Shown here: piece by piece, positions 60,492 to 64,000 of the stretch
Layout: each line of letters starts with the position of its first letter
Numbering within the stretch: the stretch's first letter is position 1
Assembly (NCBI RefSeq): GCF_002305855.1
Contig: NZ_CP022163.1
Coordinates: 8,127,765 to 8,191,764, forward strand
Direction of reading: 5' to 3'
DNA length: 64,000 nt
DNA from: Melittangium boletus DSM 14713
GTDB taxonomy: Bacteria > Myxococcota > Myxococcia > Myxococcales > Myxococcaceae
The notes under the pieces: generated by a model
Told to the model about the DNA's origin: nothing
Seen by the model: the letters and a program-made list of their open reading frames with translations, nothing else
Database searches by the model: none
Made by a program: the position numbers and the translations under genes

Positions 60492-62189
60492 ATGCTGACG
60501 GGGATGCGTGAGCTCAAAGTCCTGTCCCTCGTGTTGCTGCTGACCGGTTGTGGCGTGCCCCGGGCCTACCAGCGGGCGGCGGACGCGGACACGCTGGAGG
60601 CCTACCGCGCGTTCCTGCGCGAGTACCCGGAAGGGGACGAGGCCGAGGCGGTGCGGGTGCGCGTCGCCGAGCTGGAGTTCGAGGAGGCCTCCCAGCTGCA
60701 CACGGTGCTCGCCTACAAGCGCTTCGTGGAGGCCCACCCGGACACGACGCAGGCGCGCCGGGCGCGGACGCTGCTCGAGGGGCTGCGCTTCAACGCGGCG
60801 AAGGAGGCGGGGACGGCGGTGGCGCTGCGGCAGTTCCTGGCGGATCACCCGGACGGGGCCCAGCGCGACGAGGCCCGGCGGCTGTTGCAGGCGGCGGAGC
60901 TCAAGGAGCTGGCCACCACGGACGACACGGCGCGCCTGCGCGAATACCTCCAGGAGGCGCCGGAGGATCCCCGGCGGGTGGAGGTGGAGGGCCGGTTGGA
61001 TGACGAGAGCTTCGCCCGGGCGGAGAAGGAAGGCGCCTCGCGCCTCTTTGGCTACCTGCGCGATTTCCCGGCGGGGCGTCACCGGGAAGAGGTGAAGCGG
61101 CGTCTGCTGGCGTTGGAGGTGGAGGGCCTCGTGGTGTCGGGTCTCCTGGAAGAGGCCGAGGCGCGTGTGGCGGCACACCCCCTGGGCGCCCAACTGAAGG
61201 ATTTTCCGGCCCGGCTGGCGCGGGCCCGGACCGAGCGCGAGGCCCTGCGCGACCAGGCGCCGCTGGTGCGCTCCGCCCAGGTGGGCCATTACCTGCGTGA
61301 CATCGAGGACCTGGGCCACTCGCTGGCCGCCCCGGATCCCATGGATCGCTGGCAGGCGGCGGAGGAGCTGGGCCAGCACGTGTCGGTGAGGGTGTTGGAT
61401 CCCCTGCTCAACGTGTTGCGCTCGGGACGCAACGCCCTGGAGCGCCAACGGGCCCTGGAGAGCCTCCTGGGCGTCCTGCACGCGCTGCCCCGGCCGGTGG
61501 CGGATTACGAGGTGGCGGTGCGGCTGGAGGCGCTGCGCGAGAGGGCGGGCAGCCCGGAGCTGTACCTGCTGATGGCGGTGCTCCTGGATGCCTCGGGGCG
61601 CCTGGGCGAGGCGGCCACCGAGTACCAGCGGGCGTTCGTGCCGGAGGAGCCGGATCCGGTGGTGCTGTGGCGCTGGGTGGCCATCCGCGAGGAGCGGCGC
61701 CAGGCCTTCTCGGCGGCGGTGGCGGCGCGGCAGCTGGCCCTGTGGGCCCTGGGCACGGCGCGCGAGGAGACCGTCTCCGCCGAGGGGGGCATCCCGCTCG
61801 CGGCGGCCCGGCGCTTGTGCGCGGCGGTGCGCTCGGCGCGTTTCGCCTCGGAGGCGGTGGCCCGGGCGCGCGAGGCGAACACCGAGTTTCCCGAGGACCT
61901 GAACGGCTTCGCGGTGACGGCGTCGGACGCGCTCAAGCTGTCCGAGGCGCGGCTGGCGGACGCGGAGCTGCTGCTGCGCGAGAAGACGCCCGGGGCCCGG
62001 ACCTGCGGGGATGACGCCGTGCGCGAGCGCCTGACCAGCGCCGTGTCCGAGCGCCGTGAGGCCCTGCGGGCGCTGGGCTCGAAGCTGCCCCGGCTGGCGC
62101 CCGTGGTCCTGGAGGCTGCCCGGGAGCGGGATCCCTCCGAGGAGATCCGCGCCGAGGCCCGCCGGCTCCTGGCCCGGGACGAGCCCTAG
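60492..62189 (+). CDS. helical-repeat lipoprotein
   Basis: 565 residues; start MLTGMRELKVLSLVLLLTGC with GGGGGTGG before it (an ATG 12 bases later is possible); lipobox LLTGC. The first 210 residues carry about five repeats near 36-40 residues with a common end, as in AYRAFLREYPEGDEAEAVRV, AYKRFVEAHPDTTQARRART, ALRQFLADHPDGAQRDEARR, RLREYLQEAPEDPRRVEVEG and LFGYLRDFPAGRHREEVKRR: a Phe/Leu-x-x-x-x-Pro-x-Gly/Asp turn repeat of TPR/Sel1-like kind. The remainder is helical and HEAT-like. Probably an outer-membrane scaffold. The Hsp70 gene follows 51 bases later in the same direction. Confidence 0.75.
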   Translation: MLTGMRELKVLSLVLLLTGCGVPRAYQRAADADTLEAYRAFLREYPEGDEAEAVRVRVAELEFEEASQLHTVLAYKRFVEAHPDTTQARRARTLLEGLRFNAAKEAGTAVALRQFLADHPDGAQRDEARRLLQAAELKELATTDDTARLREYLQEAPEDPRRVEVEGRLDDESFARAEKEGASRLFGYLRDFPAGRHREEVKRRLLALEVEGLVVSGLLEEAEARVAAHPLGAQLKDFPARLARARTEREALRDQAPLVRSAQVGHYLRDIEDLGHSLAAPDPMDRWQAAEELGQHVSVRVLDPLLNVLRSGRNALERQRALESLLGVLHALPRPVADYEVAVRLEALRERAGSPELYLLMAVLLDASGRLGEAATEYQRAFVPEEPDPVVLWRWVAIREERRQAFSAAVAARQLALWALGTAREETVSAEGGIPLAAARRLCAAVRSARFASEAVARAREANTEFPEDLNGFAVTASDALKLSEARLADAELLLREKTPGARTCGDDAVRERLTSAVSERREALRALGSKLPRLAPVVLEAARERDPSEEIRAEARRLLARDEP

Positions 62190-62240
62190 CAAGAAGTGCG
62201 CACGACGCCGCCCGACGTGATACAGAGGGGGGACTCCACC

Positions 62241-63872
62241 ATGGCGGAAAGACCTCGCATCATCGGGATCGATCTGGGGACAACCAACACCCTGGTCGCG
62301 TCCGTGAAGAACCGCATCCCGAAGATCGTCCCCACGGATCGTGGCAACCTGGTGTTGCCCTCGGTGGTGGCCCTCTCCGCCAAGGGAGAGTTGCTGGTGG
62401 GCGGCGTGGCCAAGGATCAGATGGTCACCAACCCCACCAACACGCTCTATGGGACCAAGCGCCTCATCGGCCGCAAGTACCAGTCCCGGGTGGTGGAGGA
62501 TCTCAAGGGATACTTCAAGTACGACATCGTCGAGGGCCCGGAGGGCGACGCGGCGGTGATGCTCGGTGGGCGCCTGTACACGCTCGCCGAGGTCTCCAGC
62601 TTCATCCTCAAGCAGATCAGGACGATGGCCGAGCAGTTCCTGGGCGGCCCGCTCGACGAGGCCGTCATCTCCGTGCCGGCCTACTACACGGACAGCCAGC
62701 GCCAGGCGGTCAAGGAGGCCGGGCGGCTGGCGGGCCTCAACGTCAAGCGCATCGTCAACGAGCCCACCGCGGCGGCCCTGGCCTACGGCTTCAACCGGGG
62801 CCTGGATCAGAAGATCCTCGTCTATGACCTGGGCGGCGGCACCTTCGACGTCTCGGTGCTGCACCTCACGGGCAACGTCTTCGAGGTGCTGGCCACCGGC
62901 GGCGACACCTTCCTGGGCGGCGTCGACTTCGACAACCGCGTGGTGGACTACGTCCTCGAGAAGGTCTGGGAGGAGAGCAAGATCGATCTGTCGGGCAACC
63001 CCATCGCCATGCAGCGCATCAAGAACGCGGCCGAGGCGGCGAAGATCGATCTGACGCTCATCCCCAACGTGCTCATTGACCTGCCCTTCCTGGAGGAGCG
63101 CAAGGGCAAGCCGGTGGACGTGCGCATTCCCCTCACGCGCGAGAACCTCAACGCGCTCACCATGGACCTGGTGGACCGCACCTTCGAGCTGTGTGACCGG
63201 GTGCTCGCGGAGAAGGGCATCAACCGCTCGGAGATCGACGAGATCATCCTGGTGGGGGGCCAGAGCCGCATGCCGCTCGTGCAGCAGCGGATCCAGGAGC
63301 ACTTCGGCAAGCCGCCGCGCAAGGGCGTGCATCCGGATGAGTGCGTGGCCCTGGGCGCGGCGCTCCTGGCGGAGTCGCTCGGCAGCCTCGACGCGGTGAC
63401 GTTGCTGGACGCGGTGTCCATGCCCATCGGCTACGCGCTGCCCAACGGGCGGGTGCGCCGCGTCATCGACAAGAACACCATCCTCCCCGTGGTGAAGAGC
63501 TTCCGCCTGCCTCCTCCCAAGGATCCGGGCGCCCCCTTCATCGACATCGACATCTTCCAGGGAGACAGTGATCTGCTGGTGGACAACGAGTACCTGGGCA
63601 CGTTGAAGGTGCCCGCGGAAGCGGCCGGCAGGAAGATCGACTTCCGGCTCAACGAGGAGTGCCTGTTGGAGGTGCTGGTCGATGAACCGGGAGGCGCCCG
63701 GCGCATCGAACTGGCCACGCGGGACACGCCCGAGTTGCTCAAGAAGGAGCTGGCGCGGGTGGCCGAGGAGCGGGCGCAGAAGGCCCGTCAGACCTCGGGC
63801 TCGCCGTCCTCTCAGCACGAGGGTGGCAGCGGGCTGTTCTCCAGCATCAAGAGCATCTTCCGCAGGGGGTAG
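62241..63872 (+). CDS. Hsp70 (DnaK-like) chaperone with shortened C-terminus
   Basis: 543 residues from MAERPRIIGIDLGTTNTLVA (GGGGGG box 9 bases upstream). ATPase domain motifs: IGIDLGTTNT, VISVPAYYTDSQRQAVKEAG, RIVNEPTAAALAYGF, VYDLGGGTFDVSVL, ILVGGQSRMPLVQQRI. A recognisable substrate domain follows (DAVSMPIGYALPNGRVRRVI, FIDIDIFQGDSDLLVDNEYL), but the helical lid is replaced by about 50 residues ending SGLFSSIKSIFRRG, an amphipathic basic tail. Myxobacteria have many DnaK paralogues; one, SglK of Myxococcus xanthus, is needed for social motility, and whether this is its counterpart needs a phylogeny. It follows the repeat lipoprotein gene. Confidence 0.92.
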   Translation: MAERPRIIGIDLGTTNTLVASVKNRIPKIVPTDRGNLVLPSVVALSAKGELLVGGVAKDQMVTNPTNTLYGTKRLIGRKYQSRVVEDLKGYFKYDIVEGPEGDAAVMLGGRLYTLAEVSSFILKQIRTMAEQFLGGPLDEAVISVPAYYTDSQRQAVKEAGRLAGLNVKRIVNEPTAAALAYGFNRGLDQKILVYDLGGGTFDVSVLHLTGNVFEVLATGGDTFLGGVDFDNRVVDYVLEKVWEESKIDLSGNPIAMQRIKNAAEAAKIDLTLIPNVLIDLPFLEERKGKPVDVRIPLTRENLNALTMDLVDRTFELCDRVLAEKGINRSEIDEIILVGGQSRMPLVQQRIQEHFGKPPRKGVHPDECVALGAALLAESLGSLDAVTLLDAVSMPIGYALPNGRVRRVIDKNTILPVVKSFRLPPPKDPGAPFIDIDIFQGDSDLLVDNEYLGTLKVPAEAAGRKIDFRLNEECLLEVLVDEPGGARRIELATRDTPELLKKELARVAEERAQKARQTSGSPSSQHEGGSGLFSSIKSIFRRG

Positions 63873-63880
63873 CGGGCGGT

Positions 63881-64000
63881 ATGGCCACGTTCCCATCGAA
63901 GGAGTGGTGTGAGGAGGCGGTGCGCTTGGTGAACGAGGATCCCGAGCGCTCGCTCGCCGCCCGCGGATGGCGGGGCGACATCGGGGTCATCGTGGACGCG
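63881..64000 (+). CDS. start of an unidentified gene (cut by the window end)
   Basis: Forty codons beginning MATFPSKEWCEEAVRLVNED and RGWRGDIGVIVDA, eight bases after the Hsp70 stop, so in the same operon. The opening helix and strand resemble small SCP2-like sterol-carrier proteins, but too little is visible for a firm name. Confidence 0.5.
   Translation, partial: MATFPSKEWCEEAVRLVNEDPERSLAARGWRGDIGVIVDA

Noticed and set aside
60369..63896. A very long open frame on the minus strand running through the Hsp70 and repeat-lipoprotein genes into the NlpC/P60 gene.
   Set aside because: It is antisense to clear coding sequence and open only because of high third-position GC; real coding on this strand starts at 60368 with a lipobox.

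Overview
The window is high-GC, gene-dense DNA from a myxobacterium, most likely of the Cystobacter/Archangium/Melittangium group. The reasons are a kinase-ATPase-histidine kinase giant, a SitA-like lipoprotein toxin with an immunity gene, remnants that resemble the myxobacteria-restricted DUF6310 and DUF5953 families, many lipoproteins, and housekeeping genes (ppk1, hutH, aspartokinase, a short Hsp70) of the expected type. I saw no rRNA, tRNA or CRISPR array. All family names come from reading motifs by eye; no search was run.

Layout. 1-13.3 kb: N-terminal part of a cytochrome P450; toxin/immunity pair; a hemocyanin-type protein translationally coupled to a YebC-family gene; a lone prepilin; a vWA protein; an MpaB/DUF2236 oxygenase; a DUF4874/DUF4832 protein; a Crp/Fnr regulator; a DUF4386 membrane protein; a histidine-kinase tail remnant. 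13.4-17.9 kb: a repetitive Ala/Arg-rich protein followed by a trigger-factor-like protein without a ribosome-binding domain, then an MFS transporter and a truncated VOC gene.

18.0-23.9 kb: a compact cluster on the minus strand: carrier-thioesterase, PLP decarboxylase, glycosyltransferase-like protein, second carrier-thioesterase. Both carrier domains have Arg where the phosphopantetheine Ser should be. Two copies of an upstream module with 11-bp tandem repeats precede the two transcription blocks. It looks like an undescribed small biosynthetic locus, and it abuts the broken VOC gene.

24.1-30.6 kb: a fibrinogen-like secreted protein, a bactofilin-like fragment and a transposon graveyard (IS66 tail, ISL3 remnant, IS630 remnant, one whole IS630 element with 32-bp inverted repeats, IS21 remnant), ending in decayed DUF6310/DUF5953-like genes.

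30.7-47.2 kb: VOC protein; the giant kinase, broken by a 4-bp duplication; a barrel-like lipoprotein; a NarL-type regulator with a palindrome over its ribosome binding site; DnaJ-domain and XRE membrane proteins; a flavin monooxygenase; a propeller-like lipoprotein; and a DinB/sigma factor/small secreted protein/receptor kinase operon in which the kinase carries an anti-sigma-type zinc motif.

47.2-64 kb: mostly core functions: polyphosphate kinase, a lectin-like secreted protein with a structured leader, a hydroxyacid dehydrogenase, histidine ammonia-lyase, aspartate kinase, a ComEA-like protein, a zinc-ribbon/TPR membrane protein, a glycosyltransferase, an NlpC/P60 lipoprotein, a repeat lipoprotein, Hsp70 and the start of another gene.
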